Positions 21,560 through 31,104 of a DNA stretch of 64,000 nucleotides are shown piece by piece. Every line of letters begins with the position of its first letter. The stretch's first letter is position 1. The position numbers and the translations under genes are program-made. Below the pieces are notes generated by a model, which saw only the letters and a program-made list of their open reading frames with translations, did no database searches and was not told the DNA's origin. Source of the DNA: Diabrotica undecimpunctata (Eukaryota > Arthropoda > Insecta > Coleoptera > Chrysomelidae); assembly GCF_040954645.1 (NCBI RefSeq), contig NC_092806.1, positions 80,796,943 through 80,860,942 on the forward strand, in the 5' to 3' direction.

Positions 21560-21870
21560 ACTACGGTATATTAATTGTCTCTAAAAGACCAAAAAGGATT
21601 CATATAATCTGGCCCAAAATCTCCTTAGGATATATGTATCCTAGGAAAACTAAAACACCATGTATGCAACTAACCATGTTGTCATACATAAAGTGCTGGA
21701 TGAGGCTTTTAATTGTATCAAAATCAAAAACAATTACCCAAAGTAAAATAATAGGAATATATAAACAGTTAGGGTAATGTCAAATAAATAAGATTAATAT
21801 GTTTATCATAACTACAGAAATATCAAAATATAAAGAGATAAAAGATAATGCTTTACTATATTATACAACA

Positions 21871-24426
21871 TTATTGAGACTCATCATCACTAGAATCAGT
21901 AACATCTAACTTAATATCTTGCACATGAAAATTACCAAGGTCTTTACCATCTAGATCCTTAACATTATATACTAAAGGAGATAAAACTTTATGTATAATA
22001 CAGGGAATAAATTTGGGAGCTAATTTAGCAGAAAAATCATCCACAGCTTTTGAAAGGATATTATTTTTCTTCCAGATTTTGTCACCTACATGAAATTTTA
22101 CATCACGTCTACGTAAATTGTAGCGTTTAGTGTTGGTATTGTAAGAGTGACGTATTCTCTTCTGAACTTCATTAAAGACAGGAGAAATATTCTGTAAAGG
22201 CTTGCAAGAAGCACAAACTTTACATTTATGAACATAGTTCACAACAAAAGATCTCATTTTAGGCCAGTAATACAATTCAGAAATCCTAGAAAGGGTTTTA
22301 AAGACACCTAAATGAGCAGCTGTAAGATTATAATGATACATTTGCAAAATTTCCTTCCTCTGTGGAGAAGGAACAAAAATTTTCCATTCTGGAGAAGAAT
22401 CGGAAAACTTTGAGCTAGAAAAAACATGTTTATAGAGAACATTATCCTGAACCTTAAAAGCAGGATATAAGTTATGGTTTACTGTAACTTTCCCTATCAT
22501 ATTCCTATACCAAGCATCTGTTTTTAAATTAGATAAATTCAAGAGAGAAACTTGAGATACTTCAGGAATTCTTGAAAGAGAGTCAGTTACTACATTTACA
22601 GAATCACTACGATGAACAGAGTTAAGTTGTGACTGCTGAATGTCAGAATGATTTTCAGCACTGCTAACAGTATTTACTACACAAGTAGATAAATCTGTAG
22701 CCTTAAATGAAAAATTTGAGAAATCCAAACAAAGTTCAAACAAACGAATAAAATCCATACCTAATATCATCTTATGTGAAATAGAAGGAACTACTAACAC
22801 TTTAAGTGATTGAGTTTTACTCAATAAAGTAACAGGTAACCAAACATATCCTAAAATACTCTGAATGTTTCCATCAGCAGTAGTGAGTTGACTTGAAACA
22901 TCATAATTAAGTGCTAATTTGAGTTTTTTAAGTAAAAATAAAGAAGGAAAACCAATAATACTAACATTACTGCCAGTATCAAGAAGTGCAGAGATTGTTT
23001 CACTACCTACAGAAATAGAAATATATGGTCTATTATCATTAGTATGAACATCTAATAATGAAGTAGAATTTAAATGTACCTTAGAATTTAAAGGACCACT
23101 AGAAAGAACAGAAGTACTAGAAGAAGGTAAAGTTTCAGATTGTACTGAAGAAAAAGTGCTTAAATTATCATTAGATATAAAAGAAGTAGTTTTAGGTATA
23201 ACTTTCTTAGACACATTCACTGACTTGGGTTGTTTGAATGTCTTCGAAAAGTTTTCCCTGGAATGTTCTTTCAAACCGTTTTTTGAACATCTGCTACATT
23301 CATTTGTGGTAATATTCTTAAACCCACAACCATGACAAAACTTTCTCTTGGGTTTATTACATACTTGAAAAGTATGGCCTGTCATGTTGCAGTTCCAACA
23401 TGTAGCAGAAGAAGAAAGAGACTCAACAGAAAATTTACTGCGAGACGAAATAGTAAGAGCAGCTTCAAATCTCTTACAATACTTTGTAAGGTCTGCAACT
23501 GATTCCACATCCTGGAAAGCAAGAGCCTTGACATAATCAGGAAGAAGACCATTAATGATTTCATCTACTTTTTCACACTCAGGAATAGATTTTGAAGACC
23601 GGGGCATCAAAGACTCCATATAAGAAATATATGCAGAAACAGGTTGTTTGAAAGACTGTTTTGTAGAACGTATTTGTTCCCACAAATTTCTTTCATAATT
23701 GTAAGGTAAATAAGTTTCCTTTAAGGAAGCAACTAATTCAGACCAAGAATTAAAAGATTTTTTTGTAAAGTGATTATGCCACCAAGTAAAAGCAGCACCT
23801 TCAAATAGGTCTCCTGCAGAGATGAATAAATCTTCATCAGTGCAGTTCCTAGAAAACTTTAAAGTTTCAATCTGTTCGAGAAATGGAATTAGAGGTTCTT
23901 TACCAGAAAATTTTTTAATACCCCATTTATAAACAGGAACAGACTTAACAGGTGAGACTGAAGATTGAGAATAATTGAGGTTTACTCTATCAGGAGTAGA
24001 AGCAACAGGTTGGTCTACCATATCATGTTGATCTACAATGTCAGACAAAGTACCTTCTAATTTCAACAAATCATAGCGGATAGCTTTTTTTAATTTTTCT
24101 TCGTCTACAGAAGTTGGCTGTAGACGGGAGATTCTACCAGACAAATGAGTTAAACGAGAACTGAAAGCTTTGAATCTACTATCAGATTTTGTACCTGAAT
24201 AATCAGATATAAGACTTAATAGGTCAGAATAGGAAGCTAAAGCTTGTTGGTAATCAACATCAAAAGATAGATTAACAGAAACATCAGAAAAACTACGGTT
24301 ACTGGCTTCCTGAGAAAGAAGTCCAGCAAGGATCTTTAGTTTTTCCTCTACTGTATTTGGGACAGAGACATTCCTAATAAGAATTTCATATGATAATTCA
24401 TCTGTCTTTAAATGTTTAGGTAGCAT
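21871..24426 (-). CDS. gag: fused Gag-protease with integrase ends, RT deleted
   Basis: One uninterrupted 851-codon ORF. Gag runs about 1-390, with KWGIKKFSG at 167-175, AFTWWHNH at 212-219, and a CCHC knuckle CWNC..GH..C at 343-356. The aspartic protease has LLDTGS near 481-486. At about residue 603 the sequence jumps from the protease C-flank straight to the end of RNase H (ADSLSR-like). Compared with the pol at 206-2875, about 435 residues holding RT and RNase H are missing. The integrase zinc finger (about 698-741) follows, then a second jump near 743 skips the catalytic core and resumes in the C-terminal domain (VGDKIWKKN). Both joins keep frame. Gag and protease share one frame here, unlike the relative. 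Confidence 0.93.
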   Translation of the reverse strand: MLPKHLKTDELSYEILIRNVSVPNTVEEKLKILAGLLSQEASNRSFSDVSVNLSFDVDYQQALASYSDLLSLISDYSGTKSDSRFKAFSSRLTHLSGRISRLQPTSVDEEKLKKAIRYDLLKLEGTLSDIVDQHDMVDQPVASTPDRVNLNYSQSSVSPVKSVPVYKWGIKKFSGKEPLIPFLEQIETLKFSRNCTDEDLFISAGDLFEGAAFTWWHNHFTKKSFNSWSELVASLKETYLPYNYERNLWEQIRSTKQSFKQPVSAYISYMESLMPRSSKSIPECEKVDEIINGLLPDYVKALAFQDVESVADLTKYCKRFEAALTISSRSKFSVESLSSSATCWNCNMTGHTFQVCNKPKRKFCHGCGFKNITTNECSRCSKNGLKEHSRENFSKTFKQPKSVNVSKKVIPKTTSFISNDNLSTFSSVQSETLPSSSTSVLSSGPLNSKVHLNSTSLLDVHTNDNRPYISISVGSETISALLDTGSNVSIIGFPSLFLLKKLKLALNYDVSSQLTTADGNIQSILGYVWLPVTLLSKTQSLKVLVVPSISHKMILGMDFIRLFELCLDFSNFSFKATDLSTCVVNTVSSAENHSDIQQSQLNSVHRSDSVNVVTDSLSRIPEVSQVSLLNLSNLKTDAWYRNMIGKVTVNHNLYPAFKVQDNVLYKHVFSSSKFSDSSPEWKIFVPSPQRKEILQMYHYNLTAAHLGVFKTLSRISELYYWPKMRSFVVNYVHKCKVCASCKPLQNISPVFNEVQKRIRHSYNTNTKRYNLRRRDVKFHVGDKIWKKNNILSKAVDDFSAKLAPKFIPCIIHKVLSPLVYNVKDLDGKDLGNFHVQDIKLDVTDSSDDESQ

Positions 24427-24780
24427 CTTGAAGAAATAATTTAAAAAAATTAAGAAAGTAATTAAAATACACTACCCACAAAAACTGGTTAAGTTAAAAA
24501 AAAACAAACCACTTACAACAGTATAAAAGTACCTACCATCAAAAAAAAACATAAAAATATCTGAGTATAAAATATATATGCTGAAATATATAAAAACTTT
24601 TTAACCCAACATGTGAAAATATATAAAAACAGTCAAAAATATGGAAATATTAAAATTAACTGCAAATAATGATAATATGAACACACAAAAAATATAAATA
24701 ATAAAGTATTTATTAAAGTTTGTTATTTGCCACCAAACCAAAAACCCAGAGCACAATTCCCTGAATAAAACAAGTACGGT

Positions 24781-24790
24781 TGGGCGCCAA
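24781..24790 (-). other. primer-binding site
   Basis: TTGGCGCCCA on the minus strand, two bases inside the 5' LTR. Confidence 0.85.
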
Positions 24791-24792
24791 TG

Positions 24793-25729
24793 TGTAACGA
24801 TAAGACTACCAAAGAGAATTGAAATACTATTGTAAAAATAATACCTCAATCAACCATGGGAGCTTATCGTCTATACCTTGCCTAGCTCAGTATCTCAATG
24901 GTGAGTTCGTCTTGTCTTAAACTAGGGATTGAACCTGAGTTCTCAGTTGATAGCAAATAAGACAAATTTTAACCAATCATATTTATTTAAATCAATAAAA
25001 AAAACATTAATTAACCCTGCCAAAGCTTAACAGTTAATAAGTGTTACTTATTGCTTCGATGGGCGGCTTGTGTGTTCTAGCTGTTGAATCCTCCAATTAG
25101 AAGTTGTGGAATTAGAAGTTGTGGAATTGGAAGTTGTGGCTTCTGGAGAGCTGCAGTCACACGTGGCTGTATGTCCAAATATGCCAATAAGACCAATAAA
25201 ATTTCGATATGTCCAGTAAGGTTTTGATATGTCCAATAAACCAATACGGTTTTGATATGTCCAATAAAAATAAACTGTCCAGTAAACCCAAGAGAATTTG
25301 TAGACTATACAAAATGAGTCTTATAATAATTTTTGCCTTCTTTTATAAATTTCAAAAAGAGGCAAAAAATAATCCCACTACAGAAAAGTTGTTTTGACAG
25401 AAAGTGGGAGACTGAATGAAGTTAGCACAGATGTCATAGGATGTTGCTATAGATATCATGAAACTAGCTTGTCAGTCAACACGGAACAGAATAGTCTGCC
25501 GAACAAAAGTGAGAGGGCGAATATTTATTCTACGGGACAGAAAGAGAAAGAAAATAAAGACAGAGGAAGAAAAGAAAAAACATTTTGTGGGCGCCAACTA
25601 TTTTTATAAATAAAAAAAAATAGTAAAAATTAAACTGAAGATAAAGAAATTAATAAATTAATAAAGAAATTAAAATGAAATAATTATTAAAATATAAATT
25701 AATAGAGATGTGACGTTTATAACGTTACA
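24793..25729 (-). repeat. 5' LTR
   Basis: 937 bases against 925 in the 3' copy. The difference is an extra GAATTGGAAGTTGTG unit near 25120 and a shorter A run near 25000. It is otherwise almost identical. Confidence 0.95.
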
Positions 25730-25733
25730 AATT
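25730..25733. repeat. target-site duplication AATT (right)
   Basis: Matches 17842-17845. Confidence 0.9.
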
Positions 25734-25884
25734 CCCTACGGCATTCATACAGGTTTCTCTGGTCACCAGTACACCTCCTCGCAGAGCAAGGATTCTAGAA
25801 GGATTGTTAGGTACAGTCATAATGCCGGTCTCATCTACGTTGTAGATATCATTGGGTTATCAATTGTGTTGCGTATATAAAGAT
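25734..25884 (-). pseudogene. pogo-like transposase, first catalytic block
   Basis: The minus strand reads NVDETGIMTVPN, the first catalytic Asp block, then ALRGGVLVTRE and MNAVG just before the gypsy insertion. The continuation is at 17845. Confidence 0.85.
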
Positions 25885-26057
25885 TAAAGCATTAACTAGT
25901 TGTCCAATTTGATAAATTGTAACACCCCCGCGTTTAACCTCTTGTTCATAAAATGTACTTCATAAATGTACATATGTAAGTGGTGCCACAAATGAGACAT
26001 CGAGCGGTTGTAATCGATGTGTGCTGTGTGGGGGAAAACATAATAATATAACGTTAT
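25885..26057 (-). repeat. displaced duplicate of the pogo third-Asp segment
   Basis: This is a near-copy of about 17448-17600 (shared ATTAACTAGTTGTCCAATTT and GCCACAAATGAGACATCGAG), lying upstream of the first catalytic block. It replaces the part of the gene expected between the DNA-binding and catalytic domains, and a short run (ACTTCATAAATGTACATATG) has been added. Confidence 0.85.
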
Positions 26058-26457
26058 TTACGATGCTCGATTAAAACCTTTTGCTCTTGCCCGTGAAGTT
26101 TTTTCAGGATTACGTAATGCTAATTGGGGCTGCCGCCTTAGAAAACCATAAAGCCAATGTTTACCAGCCATTTTCTTATCTTTATTAAACACATGTGGAA
26201 TGTGATTTTTAACGGCTAAATCAAAAGCTAGTTTTCTTAAATCTATTAAGCTAAGGCCAAACAATCTTTCGTCTAAATATAAAATATAATCCACAAGTTC
26301 ATTTTCTTGCTCTTCGGAAAACACAGTCTTAAATATACCCAATCTTTTTTCTGCAGTTTCTTTCCAACTTAATCCTTTTTCTCGAGCTTCTTTTACTTTG
26401 CGCTCCAAAGTAGTTTGTGGAATAGCGTACAGCTTCGATGCTTTTCTGTAACCCATG
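26058..26457 (-). pseudogene. pogo-like transposase, DNA-binding domain
   Basis: The minus strand has MGYRKASKLYAIPQTTLERK (psq/CENPB-type helix-turn-helix), then FSEEQENELVDYI and HWLYGFLRRQPQLALRNPE (second helix-turn-helix). The ORF extends upstream to 26558, but that part is LINE 5' sequence read backwards. The true N-terminus is at 33421, beyond the LINE. Confidence 0.88.
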
Positions 26458-26463
26458 TTGCCT
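26458..26463. repeat. LINE target-site duplication ttgcct (left)
   Basis: Matches 33335-33340 after the LINE A-rich tail. Confidence 0.65.
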
Positions 26464-26789
26464 ACTAACCCCCCGTGTGAAGGCAGGCCGCTCAAGTAGA
26501 ATACCTTCACGGCTTCTCCTGCTTGTCGTAAAAGGCGACTAAATGGAGCACTGTCCACTACCCAAATTCCTAACCTGTCCCTGTGTCATAACAAAAACTC
26601 CCAATCATACTACACCCACCCCTACCCATTATACACGCCCTGATACCCAAACCTATACCCGAGGAGAAAACCTGCACTAATACAAAAACCAGTGGAAAAA
26701 TCCACTGAGAACAAGTGGATATGCATAGAACAGGCGGCTATGCATCATTCTAATATATCGCCACCCTAACCTCAAGGTGTAACACTATC
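26464..26789 (+). other. 5' UTR of the R1-like LINE
   Basis: Begins actaacccccc and contains CTGCTTGTCGTAAAAGGCGA. There is no ORF. It is G+C-richer than the flanking genome. Confidence 0.6.
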
Positions 26790-28374
26790 GTGCTGAAGGG
26801 GTGCATGGCCCAAGGGGAAAAGTGGGTCTCAAGTGATGCCCTAAAGAGAAGGCGAACCGAAGGTTATTATAGCCTTGGAGGAGTAGGCAGTGAAAACGAA
26901 ACGGAGGATAGTAATGACGAGAGTGAATGGACGACCAACACTAACAGAAAAAAAGGAAAGGAAATCGCACGGAAAAAAAGACATAGGAGCTGGTGGAAAT
27001 AAGAATGAAAGTAAGATCAATTTAAAAAGAAGTGAAAAATAAATGTCAAAAATGAAGGGATGCATCGAAGAGTTAGTGAACCTAACAAAGGCGGTGGCAA
27101 ACACAAAGAACGAGATCAAACAGGGAGCTGCAAAGGTACGGCAGATTTGGTGCGAAATGGAAAGAAACATTAGAGAGTTAATGTATAGTGTTACAGAGGA
27201 TATTGAAAAAAGGGAAGGTAGAAGAAGATGCGTAACAACAATAGGGATGCAAACAAAAATAACTGCAGCAACAACTACGAGGTGCGTAGGGACACAGGTA
27301 GAAGTAAATTGGGAAAAGGGCCCAGAATTACAAAGAAAAAGGATTGAGGAACTATATAAGCAAGATATGGCAGAAAGCAACGAGGAAATAAGTGAAGTAC
27401 TAGATCAAGAATGGCCAGAGGAGGTTTATGATAAAGTAACCATCTGTGAAAAAGGAATTTTGGAGGCAGCGGACGATGTGGAAATCTTGGTAACAGAGGA
27501 TGCTGCTGACGCAAGAGTGAAGGGGGATTTTAGTGCAAGGTACCCAGACCTCCCCGGATTATACGTGGAAGAAGATGAAAATGGAGGAATTGGGACTATG
27601 TCTCAAATAACATGTATAGTGGGGAAAATGGGAGAGAGAAAACATCAAAAAATTTTGTCCACAAGCTGAAACAAAGGAGAGGAGAAGAACCAATGGCTGT
27701 TAAATTCTTGGCAGTAGCCAGGAAACTATTCGACCGTATGGAAAGAATGGATAGAGAAAAGATAGGGATAGCAGCACCAGCAGCACTAGGAGTGGAAAAA
27801 TCAAGAAAAGTGCTAGAGTGGTCAGCAAGAGGAAAGAAGGTAACGGCAACGATATACGGCAAAACGTTTAAAGAAAGGCAAATAGTAGCCACAGAAAAGA
27901 AAGGGATGGTAATTATTACAAAACCGAAGGACAAGCCCTATGCTGAACTTGTAAAAGAGTTAAGCGAAGAGCTAGGAGAAAGAGTGGATGTCGTCATAAA
28001 CAAGGTTAGACAAACCCGACAAGAAGGTGTGGTCCTGGAATTAGATGGAGGCAGGAAAATGGCGGAACAGGTCAGGAATTTAGTAGCATCAAGACAAGGA
28101 TACAAGAGTAGTGGCAAAAGGTGGGAGAGTAAAGAAGGGTTTGATGCTGGCGGACATGGATGGCCTAACCACAGAAAAAGACATTATCGAATTGGTGGAG
28201 AAATTTACTGGTAGGGAGGAAGCATGTGAAGTAGTTGAAAGAAGACTTTTGCAAAGACATGTGCAATCCCAGTGTCAAGGAAGGTCATATATCTACGTCC
28301 ACTGGGTGTCCCAAATTCAGGGAATTATCAGAAGAGCAAGAAGTGAAGGTGGAAGAAGGGTAGGAGGTTACTGA
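26790..28374 (+). pseudogene. R1-like ORF1 (Gag-like) remnant
   Basis: Three overlapping frames make up one ORF1. The first part (26790-27669) is charged and probably coiled-coil. The second (27612-28214) has VNKVRQTRQEGVVLELDGG, the pattern before the RNA-binding fingers in R1-clade ORF1. The third (28111-28374) has GLMLADMDGLTTEKDI and a damaged zinc-knuckle tail. At least two frameshifts separate the parts. ORF1 proteins coat the LINE RNA. Confidence 0.7.
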
Positions 28375-28386
28375 CTGAGCGACAAA

Positions 28387-28723
28387 ATGGGGAATAATCG
28401 TGAAAGACAGCGTGTGTTAAGAGTGCTGCAAACAAATGTTGGGACGGCTAATGTTGGGAAATTGACATCCTGATAGCGGCGGAGCCAAACCTCACGTTAG
28501 TGCGCAGTAGGGAATGGTTCGTGGATACGTCAAGCGTAGTAGGAGTATCCTTAATAGAAAACTGAGAGTATATGGTATTGATACGGATGAGGGATTTGTG
28601 TGGAGATACGTGTGGAGGGAGTAAATGTGGTATGCTGCTACATTTCACCGAGTTGTATGATTATGAAAGTAGACTGAATGAGATTATGAATGAGGTATGA
28701 TTATTGGGAAGAGAGTGTGTAGT
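28387..28723 (+). pseudogene. start of the R1-like endonuclease
   Basis: VLRVLQTNVG at about 28420-28450 is the conserved start of an APE-type endonuclease. Further pieces (ILIAAEPN, REWFVDTSS) follow with frame changes. It is cut at about 28723 by a LINE insertion, and the rest of the endonuclease is deleted. Confidence 0.72.
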
Positions 28724-29640
28724 GCTTCTTCTTCTTGTGCCACTCCGATCGGAGATTGGAAATCATCAAGGCTATCCTGACCTTGTTTACAGCTGACCTA
28801 AAGAGTTCATTAGTGGTACAGCCAAACCACTCAAATTACGCACCCATGACATTCTTCTACGGCCTGGATTCCGTTTTCCTTCTATTTTTTCTTGATACTA
28901 TATGATCTTGACTATATTTTGAAGTAATGCGTATTTATGTCCTCTCATCAGGTGACCCAAATATTCGAGTTTTCTTCGTTTGGTCGTTGACAAAATTTCT
29001 GGGTCTTTTCCTATCCTTCGCATTACTTCAAAGTTGGTAACTCTTTCAACCCAACTTATCTTCAGCATTCGACGGTAGCACCACATCTCGAAACTTTCAA
29101 TATTTTTTATATTGTTCAGGACAGTTTTTTTTATATTGCTTGAGAGTCCAGGCCTCTGCACCGTATAATAGCTTGTTAAATACGTAGCCCCTTAGCATTC
29201 TTAATCAGAGAGGGATGCTTATATCTCTGTTGCAGAAGAATTTCCTCATCTTTATGAAAGTGGCCCTGGCAATTTCGATACGTCTTTTTATTTCATTGTT
29301 TTGGTCTCCAGTTTCGTTTATTGAAGTACCCAAGTATTTGTAACTTGATACTTTTTCAATTTGAATGCCGTTTATACTAATATGTGTTGGTTGTGTCATG
29401 TTCTTACTGAAGACCATATACTTGGTTTTTTTTTGATATTGATACTTTGCCATAATTGTTGCAGGCAATATTTATATTTATAAGTAATCGTTGTAATTCT
29501 TCTACAGTTCTTGCGACTAGTACAGTGTCGTCTGCGTATCGAATATTATTTACAACCTCTCCATTGATTACGATTCCTTCGTTTGTTTGCAATTTAGATC
29601 CTTTAGATATTGACAAGTGTTAATTTATAATTTAGCATGA
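28724..29640 (-). mobile_element. LINE fragment, same family as 10026-11500
   Basis: Minus-strand blocks are NNIRYADDTVLVA (about 29550), YKYLGTSINETGDQNNEIK (about 29330) and FEMWCYRRMLKISWVERVTN (about 29060), with a GAAGAAGAA-rich 3' tail at 28724. It is 5'-truncated before RT motif C. Confidence 0.87.
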
Positions 29641-30290
29641 ATAACGAGGCTTGTTACTTCCGTGCAAATTTTCGATTCACTCCCGTGCAAATTTCCAAAG
29701 TCGAACGCGCGTATAGAAGTATAACTTCAAAAACCAACAACTCAGAATATGTTGTAAATTTTCATTTTATTTTAAAATTTAGCATTTTTGCGTATTTTAC
29801 ATATATTTAATAAAATTAACGTGGGGTTTTTAAATATTTCAAAAATAAAAAAGGAAATTCATATTTGGATTCGAACTCACATCCACCAGCGTATGAACCA
29901 AACACGTAAAATCTTTGCCAATTAGACATGATATAAACTTATTTCAAAATTGACAGTTCTCGGTCATACAGTGATTTATTGAGATTATTATTTTGAAATA
30001 CAAAAGACTAAAATAATTATGAACATTTAATAAATAATACAAAACATATCACATAAATAATAATATTAATAAATATTATAGTATATATAATATTATATAT
30101 GTAGAATATATATAATATTAAATATATATATACAAAAGGAACATTTTTATTCTCGAGGGAGGAAAAGAGAGAAAATATATCTTCTGTCTCTCTCTTACTC
30201 ATTATCTTACATATATTATGATTTCACCGATTCACTCCCGTACAAATTTCTAACGTGGAGCGCGCGTATAGAAGTATAACTTCAAAAGAA
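29641..30290. repeat. unclassified repeat with terminal direct repeats
   Basis: About 60 bases at 29680-29738 (GATTCACTCCCGTGCAAATTT to GCGCGTATAGAAGTATAACT) recur at 30228-30288. Between them lie a tRNA-like module (29868-29940, minus, with GAGTTCGAATCC) and A/T-rich sequence. No ORF is supported. Confidence 0.65.
29868..29940 (-). other. tRNA-like module
   Basis: The minus strand has AATTGGCAAAGATTTT (A-box-like) and GAGTTCGAATCC (B box). A full cloverleaf is not convincing. Confidence 0.4.
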
Positions 30291-30299
30291 AATGCCATA

Positions 30300-30558
30300 T
30301 TAGTGGTGCGAAGAGACCGCGAATAAGAGGAAGGAATGCATTGCCATCAGAAGACAGGCTACGAGGGCAAGAGGTAGAGGAGAAGTAACCGAGGCTAGCA
30401 GAATGGATATGGTATACAATGCGCGAAAGAAGGAACTGAACAGGATGATTCGAGCCGAGAAGAAGAGGCACTGGAGAGAACTGTGTGACAAGTTGGATGA
30501 GGACGTTTGGGGTCAGGGCTACAAAATCGTAATGAACCAGTTCAAGCTGTACCCTCTG
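30300..30558 (+). pseudogene. R1-like linker domain
   Basis: RQATRARGRG, then MDMVYNARKKELNRMIRAEK and WGQGYKIVMNQFKLYPL, is the stretch between endonuclease and RT in R1-clade LINEs. The ORF ends in the solo LTR. The proper continuation starts after 31104. Confidence 0.78.
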
Positions 30559-31099
30559 TGGACAGATTCGAATGTAGATATCGAATAGAAGGATCGAATC
30601 GTTTTTAATGCCCCTCTGTCCGCTTCTTCTCGATTGTCGATGGTAAATACAATAAAACGTTGAAGTTGTGGAGTAAAAATTATGGTTTTATTGGCTTTTA
30701 ATTTATTAATTACTAATATTAATTACTAATTACACTAAAGATGATGGTTAGGTAACTTTCTACAATAGACTGCGCTCGAATGAGCTCAAATCCCCAATTT
30801 ATAATCTCACACATAATGTATACCTCAGCACAGAGGTTATTGCTTCTATCATACTAACAAACTTTGAACTATGAGCTTACAATACAATTTTATCTAGGCC
30901 GTCCGGTAACACGTAGGAAGTTCAATTGGAAACCATATTATTCGGCAATTTATTACGTTGTAGGTAAATGAACTAATTATTAAAATATTACACGATATGT
31001 TTTCACAATGTTTCAATTATACACGGTGAAACTATAAAATATTAAGAAGTTAAGAATAATGTGAGATTACAAATTAAGGGATTAATTTGTGATTAAACA
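30559..31099 (-). repeat. solo LTR inside the R1-like LINE
   Basis: TGGACAG at the left end and TTAAACA at the right end are flanked by a 5-base duplication, CTCTG (30554-30558 and 31100-31104). Removing it plus one CTCTG joins the LINE reading frame without loss. An AATAAA on the minus strand (near 30690) suggests minus orientation. There is no coding content. Confidence 0.8.
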
Positions 31100-31104
31100 C
31101 TCTG

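Larger units (their letters stand above)
17846..25729 (-). mobile_element. complete non-autonomous Ty3/gypsy element
   Basis: It has both LTRs (17846-18770 and 24793-25729), the AATT target duplication, the primer-binding site (24781-24790) and one 851-codon ORF. It lies inside the pogo transposase. Removing it rejoins the pogo reading frame exactly. By eye the two LTRs differ at four positions, plus one 16-base repeat unit and an A-run length difference, so insertion was recent. RT, RNase H and the integrase core are missing (see ORF). A LINE with (TA)n flanks sits in its 3' non-coding region. Confidence 0.95.

Noticed and set aside
26458..26558. N-terminus of the pogo ORF starting at 26558
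   Set aside because: This part is the LINE 5' UTR read backwards. The real pogo N-terminus lies beyond the LINE at 33421.
26841..27934. long minus-strand ORFs opposite the R1-like ORF1
   Set aside because: They are antisense shadows of the plus-strand ORF1, rich in Ser, Phe and Leu and without family resemblance.
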